Assembly (NCBI RefSeq): GCF_000730565.1 | Contig: NZ_BBIQ01000012.1 | Span: forward strand, 62,001-126,000 | Direction: 5' to 3' | Source: Pseudomonas fulva NBRC 16637 = DSM 17717 | GTDB taxonomy: Bacteria; Pseudomonadota; Gammaproteobacteria; Pseudomonadales; Pseudomonadaceae | Length of the DNA stretch: 64,000 bases | In this document: positions 36,373 through 44,772 of the stretch, one piece after another | How positions within the stretch are numbered: position 1 is the first letter of the stretch | How the letters are laid out: every line of letters begins with the position of its first letter | Position numbers and translations under genes: made by a program | The notes under the pieces: model-generated | Seen by the model: the letters and a program-made list of their open reading frames with translations, nothing else | What the model was told of the DNA's origin: nothing | The model's database searches: none

Positions 36373-37637
36373 TGTACCTGCTTCGTCTTGCCTTGGCCAG
36401 CCTGGCCAACCGCCGCTTCACCGCCTTTCTCACCGCGTTCGCCATCGCCTTGTCGGTGTGCCTGCTGCTGGCCGTCGAGCGGGTGCGCACCGAAGCCCGC
36501 GCCAGCTTTGCCAGCACCATCAGTGGTACTGACCTGATTGTGGGGGCGCGTTCAGGCTCGGTGAACCTGTTGCTGTACTCGGTGTTTCGCATCGGCAATG
36601 CCACCAACAACATCCGCTGGGACAGCTACCAGCACTACGCCCAGGACCCACGGGTGAAGTGGGCGATCCCCATCTCCTTGGGCGACTCGCACCGCGGCTA
36701 CCGGGTGATGGGCACCACCGGCGCCTATTTCGACCACTATCAGTACGGGCGCAAGCAGCACCTGACGTTGCGCCAGGGTCGGGAATTTGCCGACGATCCT
36801 TTCGAGGTGGTACTGGGTGCAGAGGTTGCCGATGCCTTGCACTACAAGCTGGGCGACAAACTGGTGCTGGCCCATGGCGTGGCGGCGATCAGCCTGGTCA
36901 AGCACGACGACAAACCCTTTACCGTGGTCGGTGTACTCAAGCGCACCGGCACGCCGGTTGACCGCACCTTGCACATCAGCCTGGCCGGCATGGAGGCCAT
37001 CCATATCGACTGGCACAACGGCGTGCCGGCCCGAGGTGCGGGACGCATCAGTGCAGAACAGGCGCGTGGCATGGACCTGCAACCCGCTGCGATCACGGCG
37101 TTCATGTTGGGTTTGAACAACAAGATCGCCACCTTCAGCCTGCAGCGCGAAATCAATGAGTACCGGAACGAGCCGCTGTTGGCGATTTTGCCAGGGGTGG
37201 CGTTGCAGGAGTTGTGGAGCCTGATGGGCACTGCCGAACAGGCCCTGTTCGTGGTGTCGCTGTTCGTCGTGCTCACTGGCCTGATTGGCATGCTCACGGC
37301 GATTCTCACCAGCCTGAACGAGCGCCGCCGGGAAATGGCGATCCTGCGCTCGGTCGGTGCACGGCCATGGCACATCGCCGGGCTGCTGGTGCTTGAGGCC
37401 CTGGCACTGGCGACTGCCGGAATCGTTGCCGGGCTTGGCCTGCTGTACGCCGGTATCGCCCTGGCCCAGGGTTACGTGCAGGCCAACTATGGCTTGTACC
37501 TGCCACTGGCCTGGCCCAGCACGCATGAATGGTCGTTGCTGGCTATCATCCTTGGCGCAGCGCTGTTGATGGGCAGCGTTCCGGCATGGCGAGCCTATCG
37601 ACAGTCGTTGGCAGATGGCTTGTCGATCCACCTTTGA
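36369..37637 (+). CDS. FtsX-like ABC permease of the zinc operon
   Basis: A 422-residue membrane protein. TM1 is at about 15-37, then a large periplasmic domain (residues about 40-290, including SGTDLIVGARSGSVN near 56). Three C-terminal helices include EMAILRSVGARPWHI, the FtsX/MacB signature near 330. The first of two ATGs (36369 and 36372) overlaps the ATPase stop. The pair may move lipoproteins, a periplasmic zinc-binding protein or heme-like cargo; the sequence does not tell. Confidence 0.88.
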   Translation: MMYLLRLALASLANRRFTAFLTAFAIALSVCLLLAVERVRTEARASFASTISGTDLIVGARSGSVNLLLYSVFRIGNATNNIRWDSYQHYAQDPRVKWAIPISLGDSHRGYRVMGTTGAYFDHYQYGRKQHLTLRQGREFADDPFEVVLGAEVADALHYKLGDKLVLAHGVAAISLVKHDDKPFTVVGVLKRTGTPVDRTLHISLAGMEAIHIDWHNGVPARGAGRISAEQARGMDLQPAAITAFMLGLNNKIATFSLQREINEYRNEPLLAILPGVALQELWSLMGTAEQALFVVSLFVVLTGLIGMLTAILTSLNERRREMAILRSVGARPWHIAGLLVLEALALATAGIVAGLGLLYAGIALAQGYVQANYGLYLPLAWPSTHEWSLLAIILGAALLMGSVPAWRAYRQSLADGLSIHL

Positions 37638-37646
37638 GAGCCTGTG

Positions 37647-38258
37647 ATGATGCGATTTCTCACCACCTGCTTCGTGGCTCGCGACGCGCTAGCAAGCGCA
37701 TGGACTGGCCGTTTTGGCGCCGGCCTGTCAATCAGCAGCCCCGCCCGGCGCCTGCTGTGTTCGCTGCTCGTGATGCTCGCGGTGCCTGCGTGGGCATCGC
37801 AGCCCCGGGAGCTCGACTGGCCCGCCCTGATCCCCGAGGGCGCACCGGTCGTCGCACCGCAACTGGCACCCCTGCATGACATGTCGCAGCTCAGCGATGC
37901 GCTGTCTGCCGAGTCCGCCCCAGCCGCGCGCCAGCAGGCGCCCGCTGCACCGGTGGTGAACAGCCTCGATGGCCAGCAGATCAAGCTGCCGGGCTACATC
38001 GTGCCGCTGGAAGTCAATGAGCAAGGCCGCACCACCGAATTTCTGCTGGTGCCGTACTACGGCGCGTGCATCCATGTGCCCCCGCCCCCGTCGAACCAGA
38101 TTGTGCACATCGTCAGTGAAATGGGCGTACGGGTAGAGGATCTGTACCAGCCCTATTGGATAGAGGGCACGATGCACGTCAAACCTTCGAGCAGCGAACT
38201 GGCTGAGGCGGGTTACCAGATGGAAGCCGAGAAGATCTACGCCTACGAACTCAGATGA
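37647..38258 (+). CDS. DUF3299 exported protein of the zinc operon
   Basis: A 203-residue protein. The C-terminal DUF3299 domain (IKLPGYIVPLEV, then FLLVPYYGACIHVPPPPSN near residue 136) has a conserved Cys-His pair that may bind metal. The hydrophobic signal (LLCSLLVMLAVPAWAS) is preceded by about 35 residues, unusual for a signal peptide; the real start may be later or the extra part may be an insertion. It is the fourth gene of the zinc operon. The start codon choice (GTG 37644, ATG 37647 or 37650) is uncertain. Confidence 0.78.
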   Translation: MMRFLTTCFVARDALASAWTGRFGAGLSISSPARRLLCSLLVMLAVPAWASQPRELDWPALIPEGAPVVAPQLAPLHDMSQLSDALSAESAPAARQQAPAAPVVNSLDGQQIKLPGYIVPLEVNEQGRTTEFLLVPYYGACIHVPPPPSNQIVHIVSEMGVRVEDLYQPYWIEGTMHVKPSSSELAEAGYQMEAEKIYAYELR

Positions 38259-38287
38259 GCCTTCCGAAGGCCGGTGCAGACGCTTCG

Positions 38288-38301
38288 TTGAGCTGGGTCA
38301 A
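38288..38301 (+). promoter_or_regulatory. Anr/FNR-like box of oprG
   Basis: TTGAGCTGGGTCAA matches TTGAT-N4-ATCAA at eight of ten positions. A TACCAT -10-like hexamer at 38324-38329 puts the box at about -41.5, the class II activator position. oprG of P. aeruginosa is known to respond to Anr and low oxygen. Confidence 0.65.
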
Positions 38302-38366
38302 ACTTTCTGTTTAATCGCATCCGTACCATTGGACTACACGATTATCAACGTCCTTTGGGAGCTTCC

Positions 38367-39050
38367 ATGAACAAGTCCTTGCTCGGTGCCTCACTCGTGG
38401 CCCTGGCACTCGCCGCCCCGGCTGCGCACGCGTATCAGCCTGGTGATTTCATCGTACGTGCAGGCGCCATCACCACTGCGCCCAACGAGAGCAGCAGCGA
38501 CCTGAAGTTCGACGGCAACAAGGTGGCAGGCACCAAGGCGACCCTGGACAGCGATACCCAGCTGGGTCTGGCATTCGCCTACATGCTCACCGACCACGTT
38601 GGCCTGGAACTGCTGGCAGCCACGCCGTTCAAGCACACGGTAGGCGTGAAAGGGCTGGGCGGCGGGCTGGATGGCAAGCTGGCCGACATCAAGCAGCTGC
38701 CGCCGACCCTTTCGTTGCAGTACTACCCGATGGAGGCGTCGTCGAAGTTCCAACCTTATGCGGGCGTGGGCATCAACTACACCTTGTTCTTCGATGAAGA
38801 CCTGAGCAGCAACCGCAAGCAGCAAGGGTTCAGCAATCTGAAACTGCAGGATTCGGTCGGGTTCGCCGGCCAGCTGGGCATGGATTACATGATCACCGAC
38901 AACCTGCTGGTCAACGCCGCCGTCTGGTACGTGGACATCGACACCAAGGCCAGCGTGAACGGCCCGAGCGCCTTGGGTTATAGCAAGACCAAGGTCGACG
39001 TGGACGTTGACCCTTGGGTCTACATGGTCGGCCTGGGCTACAAGTTCTGA
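38367..39050 (+). CDS. oprG: Outer-membrane protein OprG (OmpW family)
   Basis: A 227-residue eight-stranded barrel protein. It has a signal peptide (to about residue 23, PAAHA) and FIVRAGAITTAPNESSSDL at the mature N-terminus. The LGLAFAYMLTDHVGLELLAA and LSLQYYPM segments typical of OmpW follow, and it ends in YKF. It forms a small channel for hydrophobic molecules and possibly metals or amino acids. The start at 38367 follows GGGAG. A single gene with its own Anr-type promoter and terminator, right after the zinc operon as in P. aeruginosa. Confidence 0.93.
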   Translation: MNKSLLGASLVALALAAPAAHAYQPGDFIVRAGAITTAPNESSSDLKFDGNKVAGTKATLDSDTQLGLAFAYMLTDHVGLELLAATPFKHTVGVKGLGGGLDGKLADIKQLPPTLSLQYYPMEASSKFQPYAGVGINYTLFFDEDLSSNRKQQGFSNLKLQDSVGFAGQLGMDYMITDNLLVNAAVWYVDIDTKASVNGPSALGYSKTKVDVDVDPWVYMVGLGYKF

Positions 39051-39070
39051 TCGACCGCTGCAAAACGCAC

Positions 39071-39095
39071 GGGGCGGCCAAGGCCGCCCCTTTTT
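39071..39095 (+). terminator. Rho-independent terminator of oprG
   Basis: GGGGCGG at 39071-39077 pairs with CCGCCCC at 39084-39090; the inner CCAAGG closes the loop; five Ts follow. Confidence 0.95.
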
Positions 39096-39138
39096 CGTTA
39101 CCGTCTTGCTGAACGCCCAATAGAGCGCCCCTCGATTG

Positions 39139-40074
39139 CTAACGGAGCTTGCCCAGCAACCGGGCCAGCCCCTCCGCCATCGAGGTGGCCCGCTGGAAGT
39201 CGAAACGAGCCAGCAACCGCCTGTTGTCCGCACGCGAATGGCGGATGTCGCCCGACCGCGGCGTGGTGTAGCTGACTGCTGGCAAGCTGCCCACCACCTG
39301 CTGGAGCGCAGCGAGCATCTGGTTCAGCGACGTGGCCTGGTTGAGACCGATGTTCACGGCCCCTTCCTCGACCTGCGCTTGTTCGAGCGCCTGGACCATG
39401 ACCTGCACCAGGTCACCTACATACAGGAAATCCCGCGTCTGCTCGCCGTCACCGAACACGGTGATTGGCTGGCCTTGCACTGCACGCTCGCTGAAGATGC
39501 TGATGACGCCCGAATAAGGCGAGGAAGGATCCTGCCGCGGCCCGAAGATATTGAAGAACCGGAAGATTACAGGCTCAAGGCCATGCTGGCGTCGATAGAA
39601 CTCCAGGTACTGCTCGCTGGCCAGCTTGTCCACGGCATACGGTGTCAGCGGCGCCTTGGGTGTGTCTTCGGCGATGGACTGGCCTTCACCGTTATTGCCG
39701 TAGACCGCTGCACTGGACGCGAACAACACGCGGCGCACCCCGTGAACACGCATGGCTTCGCACACGTTGAGCGTGCCGATGAAATTGCTCTGGTGCGTGC
39801 GCACCGGGTCGTCGACCGAAGCCTGCACCGAGGCCACCGCAGCCAGGTGCACCACGGCCTGGCAGCCCGCCGCAGCGCGCTGGACCAGCTCGGCGTCGGC
39901 AACGTCCCCCTCGACAAGCTCAAGCAGGGGGTGGTCCAGTTGCAGGTTGTCGCGCTTGCCCGTGGAGAGGTCGTCGACGATGCGCACGGCGTAGCCACGC
40001 GCCAGCAAGGCGTCACTCAGGTGGGAGCCGATGAAGCCGGCACCGCCGGTGATCAGGATGGGGGCATCAGCCAT
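39139..40074 (-). CDS. NAD-dependent epimerase/dehydratase (nucleotide-sugar type SDR)
   Basis: A 311-residue extended SDR. The NAD motif ITGGAGFIGSHL is at residues 7-18, and DDLSTGKRDNL follows. The SSAAVYG segment and the catalytic YAVDK (Tyr-x-x-x-Lys) near residue 148 are present. RFFNIFGPRQDPSSPYSGVI is typical of UDP-sugar 4-epimerases such as WbpP/GalE. The start at 40074 is set by the nucleotide motif. It overlaps the preceding SDR gene by 8 bases. It may serve lipopolysaccharide or another sugar; the substrate is not clear. Confidence 0.85.
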   Translation of the reverse strand: MADAPILITGGAGFIGSHLSDALLARGYAVRIVDDLSTGKRDNLQLDHPLLELVEGDVADAELVQRAAAGCQAVVHLAAVASVQASVDDPVRTHQSNFIGTLNVCEAMRVHGVRRVLFASSAAVYGNNGEGQSIAEDTPKAPLTPYAVDKLASEQYLEFYRRQHGLEPVIFRFFNIFGPRQDPSSPYSGVISIFSERAVQGQPITVFGDGEQTRDFLYVGDLVQVMVQALEQAQVEEGAVNIGLNQATSLNQMLAALQQVVGSLPAVSYTTPRSGDIRHSRADNRRLLARFDFQRATSMAEGLARLLGKLR

Positions 40075-40951
40075 GGCGATAGAACCGGTCCAGAAGAGGC
40101 GGCAAGCCTGCACGCCAGGCACGGGGCTTGATACCGAAGGTATGAAGGATTTTCTTGCAGGCCAGCACGGCGTTCTGCGGCTCTTCGCTGGCATCCGGGC
40201 GCGCGGCATGAGCCTGCGGCGTTGGCGTCTGTACCGCGAGCTGACGATGCTGGCCGGCCTCGGCGAGAATCGCCTGGCCTAGCGCCACGGGGGTGGTCGC
40301 TTCGTTCCCGGCGTAGTGGTAGGTCCCCCACAGCGGCGAATTGCAGTCCAGCTGCTTGAGCACCGAGAGAATGACCCTGGCCGCATCGTCGACGGGTGTC
40401 GGGTTGCCACGGCGATCATCGGCCAGCAGCAATTCCTGGGGGAGCTCGGCGCGCGTCAGGAAACGGCCAAGCAGGCCATCGATGCTTTCGTCCAGCACCC
40501 AACCGAAGCGCAACAGCACATGTTGCGGGCAGGCCGCACGCACGCTTTGTTCGATACGCCAGAGGGCCTGCCCACGCAGGCCAAGCGGCAATGGCTCGTC
40601 CTTCTCGCTGTAGGCGGTGGCACGCGAGCCATCGAACACACGGTAGCTCGAGGGCTGGACCAGTGTGATCTGGTGGTGCTGGCACAACTCTGCCAACCGC
40701 TCCACCGCGCGCTCCTGAAGCGCCAGACGCTGCTCGCTGACCGACTCGGCCTGGAACCAGTCGAAGTAATACGCCAGGTTGACCACGGCGTCGGGGCGAT
40801 GATCGTCGAGCAACTGGGTGAGGCTGGCAGGCGCCCAGCCCTCCTCTGGAGGGCGCGGCGCCATGAAAGCGATGTCCTCCTCGGCCCCAAGACGAATCAG
40901 CGCTTGCCCGAGGGCATTGCCACCACCCAACAGCATTAGGCGCATACGCAT
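40067..40951 (-). CDS. RmlD-like SDR with altered active site
   Basis: A 294-residue protein related to dTDP-4-dehydrorhamnose reductase (RmlD). It has MLLGGGNALGQALIRLG as the nucleotide loop, PDAVVNLAYYFDWFQ and PSSYRVFDG. The position of the YxxxK catalytic pair reads LRGQALWRIEQ, so Tyr and Lys seem to be missing. It may bind a nucleotide sugar without catalysis or use another mechanism. The start is placed at 40951; an ATG at 40945 is equally possible. Coupled by overlap with the epimerase downstream. Confidence 0.75.
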   Translation of the reverse strand: MRMRLMLLGGGNALGQALIRLGAEEDIAFMAPRPPEEGWAPASLTQLLDDHRPDAVVNLAYYFDWFQAESVSEQRLALQERAVERLAELCQHHQITLVQPSSYRVFDGSRATAYSEKDEPLPLGLRGQALWRIEQSVRAACPQHVLLRFGWVLDESIDGLLGRFLTRAELPQELLLADDRRGNPTPVDDAARVILSVLKQLDCNSPLWGTYHYAGNEATTPVALGQAILAEAGQHRQLAVQTPTPQAHAARPDASEEPQNAVLACKKILHTFGIKPRAWRAGLPPLLDRFYRHG

Positions 40952-41100
40952 AGAGTCAGCAGATCCGGAGGTTGTAAGAGAAAGCAGCCATTTTGCGGTT
41001 TCCGGGCGGGGAAGTCCAACGTGGGGCCGTATGATCATTGCGGCGGAGAAGGTTGCGCCGTGGCCGACCTCATCCTCTACCACGCATGACGCGGCTCCCC

Positions 41101-41910
41101 CTACTCGACTTCAAACAACCCATTCCTGAGCGGGCCCACATCCAGCCGCTCGCGGATGTCTTCATCTATGCGTGGATCATCAGGCCGGTACAGTTTCACC
41201 TGGCGGTACGCGTTGATGCGATTGATCTCTTGCCCCAGGTACTCCCACACCACTCGGGTACAGGCAGGATTGCGCCGGTCCCCGCTGGACACGCCGGCCT
41301 TGAGGCCATTGAGGCGGGTGATACGGCTCTTGAAGCTTGGGATGAGAATGGTCTGGCTCATTTCGTTGAAGGTAAGCGATTCGTAGTCGATCAGGAACAC
41401 CCGGTCCTGCAACTGGAAGGCAGCCCCCAGGTAACGACAGCGCACTTCGGCGTGCTGGTCTGTCGCGGTAGACCGCTCCTGACGCTCCTGGCGCTCGAAC
41501 AGGAAGCGACCGCCCTCCTCCCACAGATGCACCAGCGACACCAGGACCGTACCCGGCACCGACATGCAGTTGGAGTACTCGAAGTAATACCCGCAGTAAC
41601 GCGACAGGTTGCCCGCGTGATCATGCAGAGGCCGAAACAGCTCGCTGATCGGATCGCCGGTTTGCTCGACCGAAGACGGCACTCGCGCGCCGATCAAGCG
41701 TGAAAACTGATCGGCGGGCAGGTCGAGCTCGTATTCCTCCACCCCGAAGAAATCGCCAATGCGTTTGAGGTTGTAAGCCGTCGGGCGGCTTTGGCCGCTC
41801 AGGTATTTGTTGAACTGGGCGCGATTGATCGACAGTTGGCGGCAAACTTCGGAGATAGAGCGGTAGTGGCTGCAAGCCAGCTTGAGATTGGTAGCGAAAT
41901 GCTCGCTCAT
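41101..41910 (-). CDS. XRE-type transcription regulator
   Basis: A 269-residue protein with an N-terminal helix-turn-helix (residues about 16-55: YRSISEVCRQLSINRAQFNK with SGQSRPTAYNL). The long C-terminal effector-like domain has YYFEYSNCMSVPGTVLVSLVHLW, of unknown ligand. It is divergent from the alanine/sodium symporter gene with a 178-base gap, so it may control that gene. The gap contains AT-rich stretches but I see no clear operator. Confidence 0.85.
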   Translation of the reverse strand: MSEHFATNLKLACSHYRSISEVCRQLSINRAQFNKYLSGQSRPTAYNLKRIGDFFGVEEYELDLPADQFSRLIGARVPSSVEQTGDPISELFRPLHDHAGNLSRYCGYYFEYSNCMSVPGTVLVSLVHLWEEGGRFLFERQERQERSTATDQHAEVRCRYLGAAFQLQDRVFLIDYESLTFNEMSQTILIPSFKSRITRLNGLKAGVSSGDRRNPACTRVVWEYLGQEINRINAYRQVKLYRPDDPRIDEDIRERLDVGPLRNGLFEVE

Positions 41911-42088
41911 GACAAAGGCCTACGTGACGCGAATGACGCCAGTTTAGCATCAAGTCGCATCAATTAAGACCAAACCGCGAAATTGTAACGACTCTTGTCA
42001 TGGCCAACCATGCGCCCCAACGAATAGCGGTACGCCTGCCGGCCGCTGGTCTTTCCACACGAAGAATAAGAATCGAGGTCATTTTCCA

Positions 42089-43531
42089 ATGCTCGAAGTA
42101 CTCAACGATTTCCTCTCGGGGAAACTGCTCATCGTGCTGATCGTGGGGCTGGGTAGCTACTTCACCCTCCGTTCCCGGTTCGTCCAGTTCCGCCACTTCG
42201 TACACATGTTCGGTGTGTTCAAGGAATCGCTGCGTGGCCAGGCAGGCCAACTGAGTTCATTCCAGGCCCTGATGCTGAGCCTGGCCGGCCGCGTGGGCGC
42301 CGGTACCATTGCAGGTGTCGGCATCGCCGTGACGCTGGGCGGCCCAGGTGCCGTGTTCTGGATGTGGGTCACCGCGCTGGTGGGCATGTCGAGCAGCTTC
42401 TTCGAATGTACCCTGGCCCAGGTGTACAAGCGCGCCGACGGCGACGGCCTGTACCGTGGCGGCCCGGCCTACTACATTCAGCATGGCCTGAAGTACAAGG
42501 GCATGGCGATCGTCTTCTCGATTCTGCTGCTGGTCACCTATGGCTTCGCTTTCATCGGCCTGCAGTCGTACACCGTGACCCACTCGCTGCAAAACGCCTT
42601 CCACTTCGACCCGCGCCACACCGGCATCGTGCTGGCAGTGCTGTTGGCCATCACCTTCATTGGTGGCATCAAGCGCATCGCGGCGGTGTCCGACCTGCTC
42701 GTACCGATCAAGACCCTGGCCTACATCGGCGTGACCCTGTACGTGATCGGTACCCAGATCGAACACGTGCCGGCCATGCTCGAAACCATCTTCAAGAGCG
42801 CTTTCGGTCTTGACCCGGCGTTTGGCGGCCTGCTGGGCAGCGCCATCGTCATGGGCGTGAAGCGTGGCGTATTCGCCAACGAAGCCGGCCTTGGCAGCGC
42901 ACCGAACGTGGCCGCCGTCGCAGCCGTGAAGCACCCAGGTGCCCAGGGTGTGGTACAGGCGTTCAGCGTGTTCCTCGATACGTTCGTGATCTGCACCTGC
43001 ACCGCGCTGCTGATCCTGCTGTCGGGCTTCTACACCCCTGGCTTCGAGGGCGATGGCATTGTCCTGACCCAGAACTCGCTGGCTGCCGTGGTAGGCGACT
43101 GGGGCCGTATCTTCGTCAGCGTGGCCCTGTCGCTGTTCGTGTTCACCTGCATCCTCTACAACTACTACCTGGGTGAGAACAGCCTGCAGTTCCTCACCCG
43201 TAACCGGGCAGTATTGATGGGCTTCCGTGCCTTGGTGCTGGCGCTGGTCGTGTGGGGCTCCATGCAGGACCTGACCACCGTGTTCGCCTTCGCTGACATC
43301 ACCATGACGTGCCTGGCCTTCGTCAACCTGATGGCCTTGGCCCTGCTGTTCAAGGTCGGCCTGCGTGTGATGCGCGACTACGATGACCAGCGCAAGGCTG
43401 GCATCAAGCAGCCTGTGTTCGATTCGGCCAAGTTCGCCGACCTGGACCTGGACCGCACTGCATGGCCTGCCAACCCGCAGGTGGAAACAGCCGCTGACAA
43501 AGCTGTCGGCCAGGCTCAGCCGCTGCGCTGA
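42089..43531 (+). CDS. Alanine or glycine:cation symporter (AGCS family)
   Basis: A 480-residue inner-membrane transporter with about ten helices. It has the AGCS motif GRVGAGTIAGVGIAVTLGGP near residues 66-85 and the ALVGMSSSFFECTLAQ segment. ANEAGLGSAPNVAAVA near 262-277 holds residues for Na+ and substrate. It belongs to the AlsT/DagA group that takes up alanine or glycine with Na+. The ATG at 42089 has no strong ribosome site; the sequence before it (ATTTTCCA) is poor. The neighbour XRE regulator is divergent. Confidence 0.93.
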   Translation: MLEVLNDFLSGKLLIVLIVGLGSYFTLRSRFVQFRHFVHMFGVFKESLRGQAGQLSSFQALMLSLAGRVGAGTIAGVGIAVTLGGPGAVFWMWVTALVGMSSSFFECTLAQVYKRADGDGLYRGGPAYYIQHGLKYKGMAIVFSILLLVTYGFAFIGLQSYTVTHSLQNAFHFDPRHTGIVLAVLLAITFIGGIKRIAAVSDLLVPIKTLAYIGVTLYVIGTQIEHVPAMLETIFKSAFGLDPAFGGLLGSAIVMGVKRGVFANEAGLGSAPNVAAVAAVKHPGAQGVVQAFSVFLDTFVICTCTALLILLSGFYTPGFEGDGIVLTQNSLAAVVGDWGRIFVSVALSLFVFTCILYNYYLGENSLQFLTRNRAVLMGFRALVLALVVWGSMQDLTTVFAFADITMTCLAFVNLMALALLFKVGLRVMRDYDDQRKAGIKQPVFDSAKFADLDLDRTAWPANPQVETAADKAVGQAQPLR

Positions 43532-43587
43532 TAGGCTGACATCGCCAGCCGCCCCAGCGAGGGTTGTGCCAGTCGGTTGAGTCACCA

Positions 43588-43606
43588 GGGGCCGCATTGC
43601 GGCCCC
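43588..43606. terminator. Stem-loop after the alanine symporter
   Basis: GGGGCCGC at 43588-43595 and GCGGCCCC at 43599-43606 form an 8-bp stem with an ATT loop, 57 bases after the stop. No T-run follows. Confidence 0.5.
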
Positions 43607-43665
43607 ACTAGCCTTCCCTGCAAAGCGCGGCTCTTCTTTCCCGTTCATCGCTACGGACGCTTTCC

Positions 43666-44652
43666 ATGCGCGCAGTAAAGAACCTCCTCGTGCTCTACAC
43701 CGGTGGCACCATCGGCATGCTCGAAACGCCGGAAGGCCTGGCCCCATCCGGCGGCTTCGAGTCCCGCATGCGCGATCACTTCGCCATGATGGCAGACGCC
43801 CCCGAAGTCACCTGGACACTCCAGGAACTGGACCCACTGCTCGACAGTGCCAACATGCAGCAGCACAACTGGCTGGCGATGCGTGATGCGATCGTCGATG
43901 CCGTGCGTGTCCGTGGCCATGATGCGGTACTGGTGCTGCATGGCACCGACACCCTGGCCTACAGTGCAGCGGCACTGTCGTTCCTGTTGCTGGGGCTGCC
44001 GGTTCCCATCCTGCTGACCGGCTCGATGCTGCCGGCAGGGGCACCTGGCAGCGACGCCTGGGACAACCTGTGCGGCGCACTGCGCCAGTTCGATCATCCC
44101 CTCGAAGCGGGTGTGCAACTGTACTTCGCGGGCAAGCTGCTGCACGGTTGCCGCGCCTCGAAGCTGCGCAGCGAAGCGTTCGATGCCTTTGCGGCCTTGC
44201 CGCGCCATCGCCAGAGTGAGCACGTAGCCCCCTTGCCGGCGCACTTGGGTTACCAGCAGCCCCGTCAGCGCGTGAACCTTGCGGTAGTGCCGGTGTTCCC
44301 TGGCTTGCAGGCAGGTCATCTGGAAGCCTTGCTCGGCAGCGGCGTGCAGGGCTTGTTGCTGGAATGCTATGGCAGCGGCACTGGGCCGTCAGATGATCAG
44401 GCGCTGCTCGACACCTTGCGTGCTGCACGCCAGCGTGGCGTCATGTTGGTGGCCATTTCCCAGTGCCCGGAAGGCGACGTGGTGTTCGATACCTATGCCG
44501 CCGGTAGCCGCCTGCGGGCAGCAGGCCTGGTCAGCGGGGGCGGCATGACGCGGGAGGCGGCCCTTGGCAAGATGTTCGCGCTACTGGGTGCCGGGCTGGA
44601 CGTGAAAGAGGCCGAGCACTGGTTTGCCCTGGACTTGTGCGGCGAACGCTAG
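43666..44652 (+). CDS. ansA: Type I (cytoplasmic) asparaginase
   Basis: A 328-residue L-asparaginase that turns asparagine into aspartate and ammonia. The first catalytic motif LLVLYTGGTIGM (Thr15-like) is at the N-terminus and the second VLHGTDTLAYSAAAL near residue 90. No signal peptide, so cytoplasmic. The C-terminal region (GVQGLLLECYGSGTGPS) fits the family. The stop at 44650-44652 is only 3 bases from the 3' end of the convergent tRNA-Sec gene. Confidence 0.92.
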   Translation: MRAVKNLLVLYTGGTIGMLETPEGLAPSGGFESRMRDHFAMMADAPEVTWTLQELDPLLDSANMQQHNWLAMRDAIVDAVRVRGHDAVLVLHGTDTLAYSAAALSFLLLGLPVPILLTGSMLPAGAPGSDAWDNLCGALRQFDHPLEAGVQLYFAGKLLHGCRASKLRSEAFDAFAALPRHRQSEHVAPLPAHLGYQQPRQRVNLAVVPVFPGLQAGHLEALLGSGVQGLLLECYGSGTGPSDDQALLDTLRAARQRGVMLVAISQCPEGDVVFDTYAAGSRLRAAGLVSGGGMTREAALGKMFALLGAGLDVKEAEHWFALDLCGER

Positions 44653-44655
44653 AAG

Positions 44656-44751
44656 TGGCGGAAGGCAGCGGGAGTCGAACCTGCCCGGGAACGGATGCCG
44701 TCCCCAACCGGGTTTGAAGCCCGGCCGCGCCACCGGGCGCGATTGCCTTCC
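44656..44751 (-). tRNA. selC: tRNA-Sec(UCA)
   Basis: Selenocysteine tRNA, 96 bases including the encoded CCA end. The acceptor stem starts GGAAGGCA and pairs with the TGCCTTCC before GCCA. The anticodon TCA is in CTTCAAA. It has a long variable arm (about 22 bases) and a long acceptor stem of 8 base pairs, marks of tRNA-Sec. It inserts selenocysteine at UGA together with SelB. It is 21 bases downstream of selB on the same strand, so it is probably cotranscribed with fdoGHI-fdhE-selAB and then processed. Confidence 0.97.
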
Positions 44752-44772
44752 TTGAAATCGGTGCCTGGCCTG

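Noticed and set aside
42257..43747. A 496-codon minus-strand frame over the alanine symporter
   Set aside because: Antisense shadow with the same skewed composition and no motif.
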